From: JBDTVS01 sp040007095
GTDB taxonomy: Bacteria; Acidobacteriota; Vicinamibacteria; Vicinamibacterales; CAVVIG01
NCBI GenBank assembly: GCA_040007095.1
Contig: JBDTVS010000018.1
Span: forward strand, 7,862 to 71,861
Length of the DNA stretch: 64,000 nt
Reading direction: 5' to 3'
The notes below the pieces were generated by a model that did not search any database, had not been told where the DNA came from, and was given only the letters and a program-made list of their open reading frames with translations. A program made the translations under genes and the position numbers. Shown piece after piece: positions 48,993 through 58,245 of the stretch. The stretch's first letter is position 1, and every line of letters begins with the position of its first letter.

Positions 48993-50249
48993 ATGAGAGC
49001 GCGCGATCCCACGATAAGATTGACCGTGGCAATAACGCGCCCTTCTTCTGCTCCTGTCCCGGTCGCCGGCCGCATCCAGCGCTTCTCCTACGCCATCCGC
49101 AACATCGTCGCCGAGGCCAAGCGTGTCGAAGCGCAGGGGACACGGGTCCGCTATCTCAATATCGGCGACCCGGTGGCGTTCGGGTTCAAGACGCCGCCCC
49201 ACCTCATCGCCGCAGTCGAGCGGGCGATGCGCGACGGGCACAACGGCTACGGGCCGTCGGCCGGAATCACCCCGGCGCGCGAAGCGGTGGCCGAGGAATT
49301 CACGTCGCGCGGCTTTCCGGTCCCGGCGGACCGCGTGTTCATCACCGCTGGCACATCGGAAGCGATCGACCTCGTGCTGGCGGCGCTCGTCGACGAGCAC
49401 AGCGAAGTGCTCGTGCCAATGCCAACGTATCCGTTGTATACGGCGGTCCTGGCAAAGCTCGGCACACGAGCCCGGTTCTACCGCTGCGACCCCGCCCGAG
49501 GCTGGGCCCCCGACGTCGAGGAACTGCGCGGGCTGATCACTCCGGCGACCCGCGCGATCGTGGTCATCGATCCGAACAATCCGACCGGCGCGTCGTATTC
49601 GAGCGCGACCAGGCGGGCGCTGCTGGAGATCGCCGAAGAGCACGGCATCGTCGTGTTGGCCGACGAGGTCTACGGCGATCTCGGCTACAACGGCCCGGTT
49701 CCCTCGATCGGCAGCCTCGATCCCGACGCGGCCATCATCTCCTTTTCGAGCATGTCGAAGGCGTATCTTGCGCCGGGCTGGCGCACCGGCTGGATGGGAA
49801 TCGGCCGCTCGCCGCGGCTGAACGACGCCGTCGCCGCGATTGCGAAGATGGCGGACGGACGTCTGTGCAGCACCTTGCCGATGCAGTACGCGGTCGCCGA
49901 GGCGCTCGGCGGAGATCGCTCGCATCAAATCGCGTTCCGCGCGGCGCTTCAGGAGCGTGCGACGATCACCGCCGAGCGGCTCAACGCGATTCCCGGCATC
50001 TCGTGCGTCCCCCCGGTGGCGGGCTTCTATGCGATGCCGAAGGTGGCGCTGCCGCCCGGGCGCACCGACGAAGAGTTCGTCCTGGCGCTGCTGCGCGCGA
50101 CCGGCGTGCTGTGCGTCTACGGCTCGGGCTTCGGCATGCCGGCCGGCGAGGGCTTCATGCGCATCGTGTTCCTCGCATCGCCCGACGATCTGCGCGACAT
50201 CTACCAACTCCTCGCCGAGTTCACCCGCGACTACCTGCAGCCTGAATGA
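48993..50249 (+). CDS. Class I/II PLP-dependent aminotransferase, AlaA/AspC-like
   Basis: 418 residues from ATG 48993; GTG 49026 (beginning AITRPSSAPVPV) is an equally good start and closer to family length. PLP contacts are visible: NIGDPVAFGFKTPP, ADEVYGDLGYNG, and Lys256 (SFSSMSKAYLAPGWRTGW), which forms the Schiff base. The C-terminal domain carries MRIVF for substrate carboxylate. It probably transaminates alanine, aspartate or a similar amino acid with 2-oxoglutarate. The next gene overlaps it by four bases (ATGA). Confidence 0.9.
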   Translation: MRARDPTIRLTVAITRPSSAPVPVAGRIQRFSYAIRNIVAEAKRVEAQGTRVRYLNIGDPVAFGFKTPPHLIAAVERAMRDGHNGYGPSAGITPAREAVAEEFTSRGFPVPADRVFITAGTSEAIDLVLAALVDEHSEVLVPMPTYPLYTAVLAKLGTRARFYRCDPARGWAPDVEELRGLITPATRAIVVIDPNNPTGASYSSATRRALLEIAEEHGIVVLADEVYGDLGYNGPVPSIGSLDPDAAIISFSSMSKAYLAPGWRTGWMGIGRSPRLNDAVAAIAKMADGRLCSTLPMQYAVAEALGGDRSHQIAFRAALQERATITAERLNAIPGISCVPPVAGFYAMPKVALPPGRTDEEFVLALLRATGVLCVYGSGFGMPAGEGFMRIVFLASPDDLRDIYQLLAEFTRDYLQPE

Positions 50250-51289
50250 GAGGCGGTGACTCGTTCACGCATCGGATGGTGCAGACCGTCCTCACGGTCG
50301 CCGCCGTCGCCATCCTGTTGGCCTCATTGTGGGTGGTCCGCTCCTCGCTGATGATTATCTACGTCAGCGCGATCGTCGCCATGGGTTTCTCGCCGCTGGT
50401 CGGGGTCATCGAACGAAAGAGCAGCGGCCGGCGACGGATCCCGCGCACGCTCGCCATCCTCACCGTCTACCTGGCCATTGTCGGGACGGTGGTGGCTGTG
50501 GGCATGATGGTGATCCCCCCGCTCATCGAGCAAGGGGGCGAACTGTGGTCGCGAGCGCCCGGATGGTTCAACGATCTGCAACGATCGCTGATCCGCTACC
50601 GCTTGATGTCGGCGTCGAATAGAAGCACCCTCGCCGAGGCGGTGCAGAGCTCGCCGGCCACCGGCGGCGCAAGCGGGGCGATCAGCACGGTCTTCGGCGC
50701 CCTGTCGAGCGTGGTCGGCGGCGTCTTCGGCGTCGTCACGATTCTGATTCTCAGCTTCTACCTCCTGATCGAGGGACGGGCGCAATTCGAGTACGTGATG
50801 CGCTTCGTGCCGGACGAATCGCGCGGGCGATTCGTGGCGGCGGCGCAGCACAGCGTACAGAAAGTCAGCGCATGGCTGGGCGCGCAGGTCATTCTCGCGG
50901 CGGTGATGGGCCTGTTTGCGGCCGGCGGCCTCGCGCTCATGGACGTGCCCTATTTCTACGTCGTCGCGCTGATTGCCGCACTGGGCGAGACGATCCCCAT
51001 CGTCGGACCGATCGTGGCCGGCCTGTCGGCCGTGATCGTGGCGCTCAGCGTGTCGGGGCGGCTCGCGTTGATGGTCGGCGTCTACTTCCTGATCTTGCAT
51101 CAGCTCGAGGCGAACATCCTCGTGCCCAAGATCATGGAGAAACGTGTCGGCGTCAGCCCGGTGACCGTCATCATCGCGCTGCTCGTCGGCGGTGAGCTGT
51201 GGGGATTGCTCGGCGCCGTGCTCGCGATCCCCACGGCGGCGATTCTCGCCGTCATCATCGACGAATTGACGCACCATGCGCCGCCTTAG
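50246..51289 (+). CDS. AI-2E family (PerM-like) permease
   Basis: 347 residues with about eight hydrophobic helices in the AI-2E/UPF0118 pattern: two N-terminal helices, a cytoplasmic-loop region (about 90-140), then LILSFYLLIEGRAQF, and the family-defining segment ALIAALGETIPIVGPIVAGL followed by LANPLV-like NILVPKIMEKRVGVSPVTVI. Substrates for the family vary (autoinducer-2 in some, sodium/proton in others) and cannot be inferred. Coupled to the aminotransferase by a four-base overlap, and its stop region overlaps the next gene by 14 bases. Confidence 0.9.
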   Translation: MRGGDSFTHRMVQTVLTVAAVAILLASLWVVRSSLMIIYVSAIVAMGFSPLVGVIERKSSGRRRIPRTLAILTVYLAIVGTVVAVGMMVIPPLIEQGGELWSRAPGWFNDLQRSLIRYRLMSASNRSTLAEAVQSSPATGGASGAISTVFGALSSVVGGVFGVVTILILSFYLLIEGRAQFEYVMRFVPDESRGRFVAAAQHSVQKVSAWLGAQVILAAVMGLFAAGGLALMDVPYFYVVALIAALGETIPIVGPIVAGLSAVIVALSVSGRLALMVGVYFLILHQLEANILVPKIMEKRVGVSPVTVIIALLVGGELWGLLGAVLAIPTAAILAVIIDELTHHAPP

Positions 51290-53246
51290 GGCGTCTTTCC
51301 CGAGCCTTAGCGGCACACTGATCGCGTTCGCCTCGTACGCGCTGCTGACAATCATCCTGACCTGGCCGCTCGGACGCGGGCTGGCGCGCGACCTCCCCGC
51401 CGACTTCGGGGATCCCCTGCTCAACACCTGGATTCTGGCGTGGGACGCGGATCATCTGCTGCGCGCGCTCAGCGGTCAGTTTCAGGCGCTCGGCCAGTAC
51501 TGGCAGGCGAACATCTACTACCCGCATCCCCTGGCCCTCGCGTACTCGGAACATCTCACCGCGCAGGCGGTGATGATTCTGCCCGTCCACGCGATGGCCA
51601 GGAACCCGATCCTCTCGTACAACGTCGCCTTCCTGTCGACGTTCGTCTTGTCGGCGATCGGGATGTTCCTGTTCGTGCGCGCACTGACCGGATCGGGCCG
51701 GGCCGCGTTCCTGGCGGGGCTGGCCTTCGGATTTGCGCCGTACCGCTTCGGGACGCTGCCGCACCTCCAGGTCCTGTCGTCGATGTGGATGCCGTTCGTG
51801 CTGCTCGGCTTCCACCGCTTCTTCGAGACCCGACGGGTGGCGCCGCTTGCGGGCGCGGCGGCGGCGTGGCTCGCGCAGAACCTGTCGTGCGGCTACTACC
51901 TGCTGTTTTTCAGTCCGGCGTTGGCGCTCTACGTCGCCCTCGAGATCACACGGCGCGGCCTGTGGTCGGACGGCCGCATGTTATCGCGCGTCGCATTGGC
52001 GGTCGCGGCGGTCGGGATCGCCACCGCGCCGTTCCTCGTCCCCTACTGGCAGATCCGGCATCTGGGATTCAGCCCGAGGTCGCTGGCTGAGACCACGCGC
52101 TACTCGGCGGACGTGCTCGGGTACGGGACCGCCGACCTCGGAATGTGGCTGTGGGGGAACATCGTCCGCGCGTGGCCGAAGCCGGAGGGCTCGCTCTTTC
52201 CCGGCTTCACGATCGGGCTGCTGTCCGCGGTGGCCCTCGCCCATCAGGGCCTGCAGGCGCGCAACGCGGCGCCCAGAGTACCGGCGACGTGGATCGCCCG
52301 GGCGCTGACGCCGCTGCTCGTCGTCACGGTCGGCGTGACCGTGGCCATCCTGCTCGGCTGGTCGCTGCGTGTTCGTCTCGGCGGCCTCGAACTGCGCCTG
52401 ACGAGCCTCGACCGTGGACTCTTCGCTATCGCCGCCCTCGGAGCTGCGTTGCTCGTCACGTCGCCGCGCGCGCGACGGGCGGCGTACCACTTTGTGGCGT
52501 CGCCGGTCGGCACGCTCACGCTCGTCACCGGCTTTTCGTTCGCCATGTCGCTCGGTCCTCATATCTACGCGCACGGCAGGTTGATCGAGGAGAGAAACGT
52601 CTACTCGTTCTTCTACGACTTCGTCCCCGGGTTCGACGGCCTCCGGGTGCCGGCGCGCTTCGCCATGGTCGTGGTACTCGGGCTGGCCGCGCTCGCCGGG
52701 TGCGGGGCGGCGGCCATCGCCCGCCGACGCGGCGGAAGCGCGGTCATTGCACTGGCGGCAGCCCTCATCATCGCGGAATCGTGGGCCGCGCCGATCGAAC
52801 TGAACGTCAATTCGACCGAATACAAGCAGGCCGGTCTGGCGCCCCTGCCCGACAGGCTGCCGGCCCCCACCGACATACCCGCCGTCTACCATTTCGTGCA
52901 ACAGCTGCCGGCGTCGAGCGCGCTCATCGAGCTCCCCTTCGGTGAAGTGGCGTTCGAGACCCGCTACATGTTCTATTCAACGTTTCACTGGCGTCGGCTG
53001 GTCAACGGCTACAGCGGAGGCGGTCCCGATGCATACGGGCTCCAGGCCGAACGGCTCAAAGAAATCCTGGCGGATCCGGAAGCGGCGTGGCAGGCGGTCC
53101 TCGGAAGCCGGGCGACCCATATTCTCGTGCACGAAGCCAGCTACGCCGGCGGCGGCGGCCGGCTGATCAGTGCGTGGGCTCTAGCCCATGGGGCGCGAGA
53201 GATCGGCATGTTCGATACCGATCGCCTCCTCGCAATTGGCCCTTAG
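51276..53246 (+). CDS. Large polytopic membrane protein, GT-C-like
   Basis: 656 residues with roughly eleven or twelve hydrophobic helices across 15-480 and a C-terminal soluble domain (about 490-656). The opening TWPLGRGLARDLPADFGDPL and the acidic loop motif in LLNTWILAWDADHLL resemble lipid-sugar-dependent GT-C glycosyltransferase-like proteins (first periplasmic loop with acidic residues). Long YfhO- or PMT-type relatives are common in soil bacteria. It overlaps the AI-2E gene by 14 bases. Acceptor and sugar are unknown; the GT-C call rests on topology and loop acidity. Confidence 0.6.
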   Translation: MRRLRASFPSLSGTLIAFASYALLTIILTWPLGRGLARDLPADFGDPLLNTWILAWDADHLLRALSGQFQALGQYWQANIYYPHPLALAYSEHLTAQAVMILPVHAMARNPILSYNVAFLSTFVLSAIGMFLFVRALTGSGRAAFLAGLAFGFAPYRFGTLPHLQVLSSMWMPFVLLGFHRFFETRRVAPLAGAAAAWLAQNLSCGYYLLFFSPALALYVALEITRRGLWSDGRMLSRVALAVAAVGIATAPFLVPYWQIRHLGFSPRSLAETTRYSADVLGYGTADLGMWLWGNIVRAWPKPEGSLFPGFTIGLLSAVALAHQGLQARNAAPRVPATWIARALTPLLVVTVGVTVAILLGWSLRVRLGGLELRLTSLDRGLFAIAALGAALLVTSPRARRAAYHFVASPVGTLTLVTGFSFAMSLGPHIYAHGRLIEERNVYSFFYDFVPGFDGLRVPARFAMVVVLGLAALAGCGAAAIARRRGGSAVIALAAALIIAESWAAPIELNVNSTEYKQAGLAPLPDRLPAPTDIPAVYHFVQQLPASSALIELPFGEVAFETRYMFYSTFHWRRLVNGYSGGGPDAYGLQAERLKEILADPEAAWQAVLGSRATHILVHEASYAGGGGRLISAWALAHGAREIGMFDTDRLLAIGP

Positions 53247-53285
53247 ATTAGTAACCCTGGTCTGCCGTCCCGAACTGCGTCGAAT

Positions 53286-53396
53286 TCTCGGACTAACGTT
53301 AAACCCCAACCAGACTAATTCGGAGTCCGAGAGTGCCGCGCCCGGAACCCCGCCAAATCCATTTGCGTTCGGGTCGTGCCTTCGGGCACTCTTTTT
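53286..53396 (+). ncRNA. Candidate structured RNA ending in an intrinsic terminator
   Basis: Three helices in series on the plus strand: TCTCGGACT/AGTCCGAGA (53286-53294, 53324-53332; nine pairs), CCCG(G)AAC/GTTCGGG (53341-53348, 53367-53373; one bulge) and GTGCC-TTCG-GGCAC (53376-53389) followed by TCTTTTT. GAGTGCC at 53331-53337 can also pair with GGCACTC at 53385-53391, competing with both the first and third helices, as an attenuator or riboswitch would. It lies between the GT-C-like gene and the DUF5658 gene. It could instead be just a structured 3' end plus terminator. Confidence 0.5.
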
Positions 53397-53454
53397 GATA
53401 TACGGATGGGTCAAGCAGCTCGGACCGCGCACGTTTCAAGATAGGCGGCTCTTC

Positions 53455-53784
53455 ATGATGCGCTGGCACACTCGCTCCAAGACGGAGCCTTCCCTTTTCG
53501 GGGATCTGGCGGTCCTGGTCTTTCTGGTCGTCCAGTGCCTCGACGGAGCGTTCACGTACCTTGGCGTGTGCCGCTGGGGGCCCGGGATCGAAGCCAACCC
53601 GCTGGTCAGCTCGGTCGTCGCCGCCGCCGGGTTGGGCGCCGGGCTGGCCGGGGCGAAGCTGCTGGCCATGGGGTTCGGCATCCTTCTTCACCTGCGCCAG
53701 GTGCACGGTATCGTGGCGATGCTGACGGCCCTCTATATCGCGGCTGCCATCGTCCCCTGGGCCGCGTTATTCCTGACGCACTAG
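53455..53784 (+). CDS. DUF5658-like small membrane protein
   Basis: 109 residues from ATG 53455 with about three transmembrane helices (about 20-38, 45-75, 80-105). Conserved-looking features are CLDGAFTYLG (Asp and Thr in the first helix) and GIEANPL after it, which match my memory of DUF5658. No function is known. It is located 59 bases after the candidate terminator, so its expression would depend on read-through or an own promoter. Confidence 0.7.
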   Translation: MMRWHTRSKTEPSLFGDLAVLVFLVVQCLDGAFTYLGVCRWGPGIEANPLVSSVVAAAGLGAGLAGAKLLAMGFGILLHLRQVHGIVAMLTALYIAAAIVPWAALFLTH

Positions 53785-53851
53785 CCCACCGGTTCTCCCG
53801 TCGTAAGTCTTCAGGCGTCCGGCCCGGGTCGGTCATATACTGCCGGGTACC

Positions 53852-53998
53852 GTGCGCGCCAATTTCCGTCGACGCGGCTTTCCAAACCAGCTCGACGTTT
53901 GCAACGAGACGCGCGCCAGCCGGCCGCTTCAAATCCTGTCCCGCGAGGCGCACGCGTACGTGGGGCTGCGCCGGGCGTGGGGAACGCTCAGGCTGTGA
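53852..53998 (+). CDS. Short basic frame (48 residues) overlapping the phosphatase start
   Basis: GTG 53852 opens a 48-codon frame rich in Arg and ending at TGA 53996-53998, overlapping the next gene start by four bases (GTGA). TATACT at 53836-53841 lies ten bases before it and could be a -10 box. The peptide contains a lone Cys and no recognisable motif. It could be a leader peptide coupling translation into the phosphatase, or chance. Confidence 0.3.
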   Translation: MRANFRRRGFPNQLDVCNETRASRPLQILSREAHAYVGLRRAWGTLRL

Positions 53999-55164
53999 GG
54001 CCGACCCGCGGTCGACTGCTGGACTTTGTCGAGACCTACACGCGGGGTCTGACGGCCGACGACCTCGGCCGCCTGTTCACGCGCGACACACGCGATGCCT
54101 ACTGGTTCTTCACGCGAGGCGCGGACCGGGCCGCGTTCGCGCATTTACCGTGGTACTCCCGCGCACTCGCCCACGTGCGGCTCCTGTTCATCGCATTCAC
54201 GATGAAGCTGTCGCCAGCCCGCCGGGTGGTGTACGCGGCGGCGCTCTTGTTTACAGCCCTCGGTCTATTCAGCTTGTTTCGCCGGGGCGCGCGGATCGCC
54301 GGCGGATCGATCGCGGCCATCGGACCGGGATTCCCCGACGGCACCGCGGCGCTGGTCGTGGGCTTCGTGCTGCTCAATCTGCTGGTGTTGCTCGAGGTTG
54401 CCGATCGCCTCTCGCTCAAGAACGATCTCGAGATCGCCCGCGAGATCCAGCAGGCGATGCTTCCAAAGGGAGCGTTCACCACGCCCACCGTCGAGATGAT
54501 CGGCATGAGCCGCCCGGCGAACACCGTCGGCGGTGATTTCTACGACATCATCCCGCTCGATCAGGGGCGCATCGTGGTCGCCGTCGGCGACGTGGCCGGC
54601 AAGGGCAGTCCGGCGGCATTGCTGATGGCGCTGCTGCTCGCGATGCTCCGCACGCTCGTGGACGAGCGGCTCGAACCCGCCGCGCTGGTCACCCGGTTGA
54701 ACACGCAGGTCAGCCGGCATGCGCCGGGCACGCGGTTCATCACCTTGTTGTACGGGGTCTACGACTCGGTGACCGGCGTCCTGACGTACGTGAACGCCGG
54801 TCACATGCCGCCGCTGCTGCTGCGACGCGACGGTTCATGCGAGCGGCTGTCGGAGGGAGGCGTAGCGCTGGGGATGTTCGACGGCTCGGTCTATACGCCG
54901 GGGCACGCGACAATTTGCTCAGGCGATCTGCTGGCGATTTACAGCGACGGGATTACCGAAGCAGAGAATCCTCGCGGGGTGCCGTTTGAAGAGGCCGGCC
55001 TGGAAGCCCTGCTCCGCTTGCGCCGCCACGATGGATTGGCCTCGCTCGGTGCGGGGATCGTGCGCGGCGTCGAACAGTACTCGGCCGACGCGCGCCTCGC
55101 GGACGACCTCACCATCTTCCTGTTGCGGCGGACCGGGGCCGCCGGGCCGGCGCCTGAGGCCTGA
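53995..55164 (+). CDS. Membrane-bound SpoIIE/RsbU-type Ser/Thr phosphatase
   Basis: 389 residues from GTG 53995. Two hydrophobic helices lie near 78-100 and 114-140. The PP2C/SpoIIE domain follows (about 170-385) with EIQQAMLPKG, GGDFYDIIPL (metal-binding Asp), VGDVAGKGSPAALLMA (second Asp), NAGHMPPLLLRRDG and YSDGITEAENPRG, ending DDLTIFLLRR. Such phosphatases dephosphorylate anti-anti-sigma factors. No anti-sigma genes are adjacent. The frame is open upstream to 53899 but without family similarity. Repeat copy C begins at the base after its TGA. Confidence 0.9.
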   Translation: MRPTRGRLLDFVETYTRGLTADDLGRLFTRDTRDAYWFFTRGADRAAFAHLPWYSRALAHVRLLFIAFTMKLSPARRVVYAAALLFTALGLFSLFRRGARIAGGSIAAIGPGFPDGTAALVVGFVLLNLLVLLEVADRLSLKNDLEIAREIQQAMLPKGAFTTPTVEMIGMSRPANTVGGDFYDIIPLDQGRIVVAVGDVAGKGSPAALLMALLLAMLRTLVDERLEPAALVTRLNTQVSRHAPGTRFITLLYGVYDSVTGVLTYVNAGHMPPLLLRRDGSCERLSEGGVALGMFDGSVYTPGHATICSGDLLAIYSDGITEAENPRGVPFEEAGLEALLRLRRHDGLASLGAGIVRGVEQYSADARLADDLTIFLLRRTGAAGPAPEA

Positions 55165-55322
55165 CAGCCCGTGGTAAAAGTCCGTCTGCATTCGGCGAAC
55201 GCTGCATCCCGCCTCGCGGCGTTGCTCAGCGCTCAAATACTCCCGGTATTCTCGCGTTTCGCGCCTGGCGATCCAGGCGCAGCGTCCGCCTCGGTGCGAC
55301 GACGGACTTTCACCACGGGCTG
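55165..55322 (+). repeat. 158-bp palindrome-ended element, copy C
   Basis: Starts CAGCCCGTGGTAAAAGTC immediately after the phosphatase TGA and ends GACTTTCACCACGGGCTG, 11 bases before the M1 peptidase ATG. Nearly identical to copy B in the opposite orientation (about five differences by eye). Flanks are CTGA and TTGA. It carries no gene. Confidence 0.92.
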
Positions 55323-55333
55323 TTGAGAACACC

Positions 55334-57997
55334 ATGAGAGCTTCCAGACTTGTCGCGGCGATGCTGTGCTTGTTGGCGCTGTCTGGCGGCGGCGTTCCGC
55401 TCACGGCCCAGACGCCGTCGACCGACGGCGTGGAGGTGCTGCTGCGTCGGCTCGAGCAGATCGTGCGGTCGGGAAACGCGGCGGAGTACCTCGCCGTCCT
55501 CACCGACAGTGCTGACCGTCGGGACGCCGAGAATTTCGCCCAATCGGAAGTCGTGCCGGGTGCGACCCGGGTCGCCGTCAAGGAGCGCGACCGTGAACCG
55601 CTGCGCGGCACGCTGCCGGGAAACGGCTACCGTCTGTCGGTGGACGTGTTCGTGGAATTCGGTCAGCGCGCGCGCAACACGACGTGGCAGCTCGAGGTCA
55701 AACGCGTCGGCGACGAGTGGGAGATCGCCGGCCAGGATCGGATGGCACAGGTCGAGAACCTGAACCGGCTGTCGTTGAACGCTGGCAAGCAGTTCGACGC
55801 GCGGGCGTTGAAGATCTCGGTGGAGGATCTGGATCTGACGCTCCCTGCCGGATCCGCCTTCGTGATCGAAACCGACCAGGGCGCCACCGGCTTCGTCCTG
55901 CTCGGCAGGGGCGAAGCGCGGTTCCACCCGTCGCCCGACGTCGAGAAGGGGCAGCTGAAGATCTTTTGCGGCGCCGACGTGCTGCTGACCCGCTTCGACG
56001 CCGTCTACGTGCGGATGAACCCGCGCGATGTCGAGGCGCTGGTGGATGCGAACCGCCTGACCCCGCGCGCGGTCGACGCTCGCGAGCTCCGCCGCGCCGA
56101 CGAGGTGTTCCGCGAGGAGGTGCCGAAGTCGTATGCAGTGGACATGGCCGACATGAGCCGGGAGCTGTGGTCGATCCTGCCGGCCGCCGGCGATTTTCTC
56201 GCGGAGATTCACACGCCGCGCTACGACACCCTGACCTACACGCGATCGCGCGCCGAGCCGGAAGACATCTCGTTTTTCGATCGCAAGCGGCACCGCAACA
56301 TCTCGGTCTACTCGTCCGCCGAGTCGCGGGAGCGGTTCGGCCTGTCGTACAACGAGGACGATTTCGTCAACTACGACGTGCTGGGCTACGACATCGACCT
56401 GGCCGTGTCGCCGGACCGTGCATGGCTGGAGGGCCATGCACGGCTGCAGCTCCGGGTGCTGGCCTCGGCGATCAGTTCGGTCTCGCTGCGGCTCGCCGAA
56501 AGCCTCGTCGTGCAGTCGATTGTCAGCGATCAATTCGGGCGCCTGCTGGGCGTCCGCGTCCGCAATCAAAACACCATCATCGTCAACCTCCCCGCGGTGC
56601 TGCTGCGCGACGATGACCTGGTGCTGACGATCGCCTACGCCGGCCGGCTCGAGCCGCAACGCGAGGACACCGAAGCGCTCGCCCCCCAGGGCGCGGGCCG
56701 CCCGCAAAGCCCGGTCGACGACCAGATCGTCTTTCAGCCCGAGCGCAGCTTCCTGTACAGCAACCGCAGCTACTGGTATCCACAAGCGACGGTCACCGAC
56801 TACGCGACCGCCAGTCTGCGGCTCACCGTGCCGCAGAACATCGACTGCGTCGCCAGCGGCACGCTCGACGCCGGCTTTCCCACCGCGGTCGCCGGCAAGG
56901 ATTCCGCGTCGCCATTGAAGGTCTACCTGTTCACGACGGCGCAGCCGCTGCGCTATCTGGCGTTCCTGCTGAGCCGCTTCACCAGCGGCGAGTCGTCCAA
57001 CCTGGTGATCGCGCCCGACGTCAACATCAACATGTCCGTTCAGACGAATCCGCGGCAGGTTCGCCGCGGACGCGAGCTCGGCGATCGCGCCAACGAGATC
57101 GTTCGTTTCTACGGATCGCTCCTGGGCGATGCCCCCTACCCGAGCTTCACGCTCGCGCTCATCGAAAGCGAGCTGCCGGGCGGACACAGTCCTGGATTCT
57201 TCGCCGCGCTGAACCAGCCGCTGCCGACTACGCCGTACGTGTGGCGCAACGATCCCGCGTCGTTCGAAGACTTTCCCGAGTTCTTCATCGCCCACGAAAT
57301 GGCGCACCAGTATTGGGGGCAGGCGGTCGGCTGGCGCAACTATCACGAGCAGTGGCTGAGCGAGGGGTTCGCCCAGTACTTCGCGGCGCTCTACGCGCAG
57401 CGGCGCCGGGGAGACGAAACGTTCACCAGCGTGCTGCGGCAGTTCCGGCGTTGGGGCATGCAGCAGTCCGATCAGGGGCCGATCTCGCTGGGCTACCGGC
57501 TGGGACACATCCGCGGCGACAGCCGGGTGTTTCGCGCGCTGGTCTACAACAAGTCCGCCGCGGTCCTGCACATGCTGCGGCGGCTGGTCGGCGACGAGGC
57601 GTTCTTCCAAGGCGTCCGCCGGTTCTACACCGAGCTTCGGTTCAGGAAGGCAGGCACGGCCGACTTCCGCGAGGCCATGGAAATGGAAACGGGACGGTCG
57701 CTCGAACGCTTCTTCGAGAAGTGGATCTACGGATCGACGCTGCCCCGGCTCAAGGTCGGCTACCGCGTCGAGCCGGGCGCCAACGGGCAGCAGGCAATCA
57801 TCCACGTCGAGCAACTCGGCGAGGTGTTCGACGTGCCGCTGACCGTGACACTCGAGTACACCGACAAGAAGACGCTCGAGGTGGTGGTGCCCGTCACCGA
57901 ACGCGTGGTCGATTTCCCCGTCCCGCTGACCGGCACGCTGCGAGGCGTCGAGTACGGCCGTGACGAGGGCACACTCGCCGAGATCGTCAAAGGCTAG
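55334..57997 (+). CDS. Secreted M1-family metallopeptidase
   Basis: 887 residues with a signal peptide (to about residue 26, LSGGGVPLTAQ). An N-terminal region of about 350 residues without clear family match precedes the M1 part. The zinc site is HEMAH (654-658) with Glu677 in WLSEGFAQ, the exact HExxH-x18-E spacing of M1. The exopeptidase GAMEN motif is not evident; the corresponding segment reads LPGGHSPGFFA. It may therefore prefer other substrates or be an endopeptidase-like member. The gene starts 11 bases after repeat copy C. Confidence 0.88.
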   Translation: MRASRLVAAMLCLLALSGGGVPLTAQTPSTDGVEVLLRRLEQIVRSGNAAEYLAVLTDSADRRDAENFAQSEVVPGATRVAVKERDREPLRGTLPGNGYRLSVDVFVEFGQRARNTTWQLEVKRVGDEWEIAGQDRMAQVENLNRLSLNAGKQFDARALKISVEDLDLTLPAGSAFVIETDQGATGFVLLGRGEARFHPSPDVEKGQLKIFCGADVLLTRFDAVYVRMNPRDVEALVDANRLTPRAVDARELRRADEVFREEVPKSYAVDMADMSRELWSILPAAGDFLAEIHTPRYDTLTYTRSRAEPEDISFFDRKRHRNISVYSSAESRERFGLSYNEDDFVNYDVLGYDIDLAVSPDRAWLEGHARLQLRVLASAISSVSLRLAESLVVQSIVSDQFGRLLGVRVRNQNTIIVNLPAVLLRDDDLVLTIAYAGRLEPQREDTEALAPQGAGRPQSPVDDQIVFQPERSFLYSNRSYWYPQATVTDYATASLRLTVPQNIDCVASGTLDAGFPTAVAGKDSASPLKVYLFTTAQPLRYLAFLLSRFTSGESSNLVIAPDVNINMSVQTNPRQVRRGRELGDRANEIVRFYGSLLGDAPYPSFTLALIESELPGGHSPGFFAALNQPLPTTPYVWRNDPASFEDFPEFFIAHEMAHQYWGQAVGWRNYHEQWLSEGFAQYFAALYAQRRRGDETFTSVLRQFRRWGMQQSDQGPISLGYRLGHIRGDSRVFRALVYNKSAAVLHMLRRLVGDEAFFQGVRRFYTELRFRKAGTADFREAMEMETGRSLERFFEKWIYGSTLPRLKVGYRVEPGANGQQAIIHVEQLGEVFDVPLTVTLEYTDKKTLEVVVPVTERVVDFPVPLTGTLRGVEYGRDEGTLAEIVKG

Positions 57998-58006
57998 TCG
58001 ACGAGC

Positions 58007-58180
58007 TTCACTGCCGAGCGACACCCCCCCACCGAGGTCACCGAGCACCCCGAGGTCGACAGGGCGGCACTCCTTGTGACTCAGTGCTCGGCAGTGAAAC
58101 CAGACCGCCGCGAGGAGCGTCGCGGCAATGGTGTTTTAGCCCTTCCGGTCTCGGTGTGCTCGGTGTGCTCGGCGGTTGAA
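58007..58180. repeat. Long-range hairpin and ACCGAG/CTCGGTG repeat block
   Basis: Perfect 13-bp arms TTCACTGCCGAGC and GCTCGGCAGTGAA (58007-58019, 58086-58098) enclose units CACCGAGGTCACCGAGCACC. A complementary CTCGGTGTGCTCGGTGTGCT lies at 58151-58170, so the whole 248-base gap between the M1 and nuoG genes can fold on itself. It may terminate the peptidase transcript or be an inserted repeat. No gene was seen in the gap. Confidence 0.55.
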
Positions 58181-58245
58181 TTTTCAGCGACAGCCGCCTG
58201 GCGTGTCTCCCGGTCCCGCAAAGCCATGGGTTATGATCGCTGTCT

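Noticed and set aside
53286..53396. c-di-GMP (GEMM) riboswitch
   Set aside because: The conserved core with a GGNAAAcc and GACGCAAAGcC pattern was not found, although the gap is structured.
55310..58048. Minus-strand open frame of 912 codons opposite the M1 peptidase
   Set aside because: Antisense shadow of a real gene; it also runs through repeat copy C, which shows it is not a protein.
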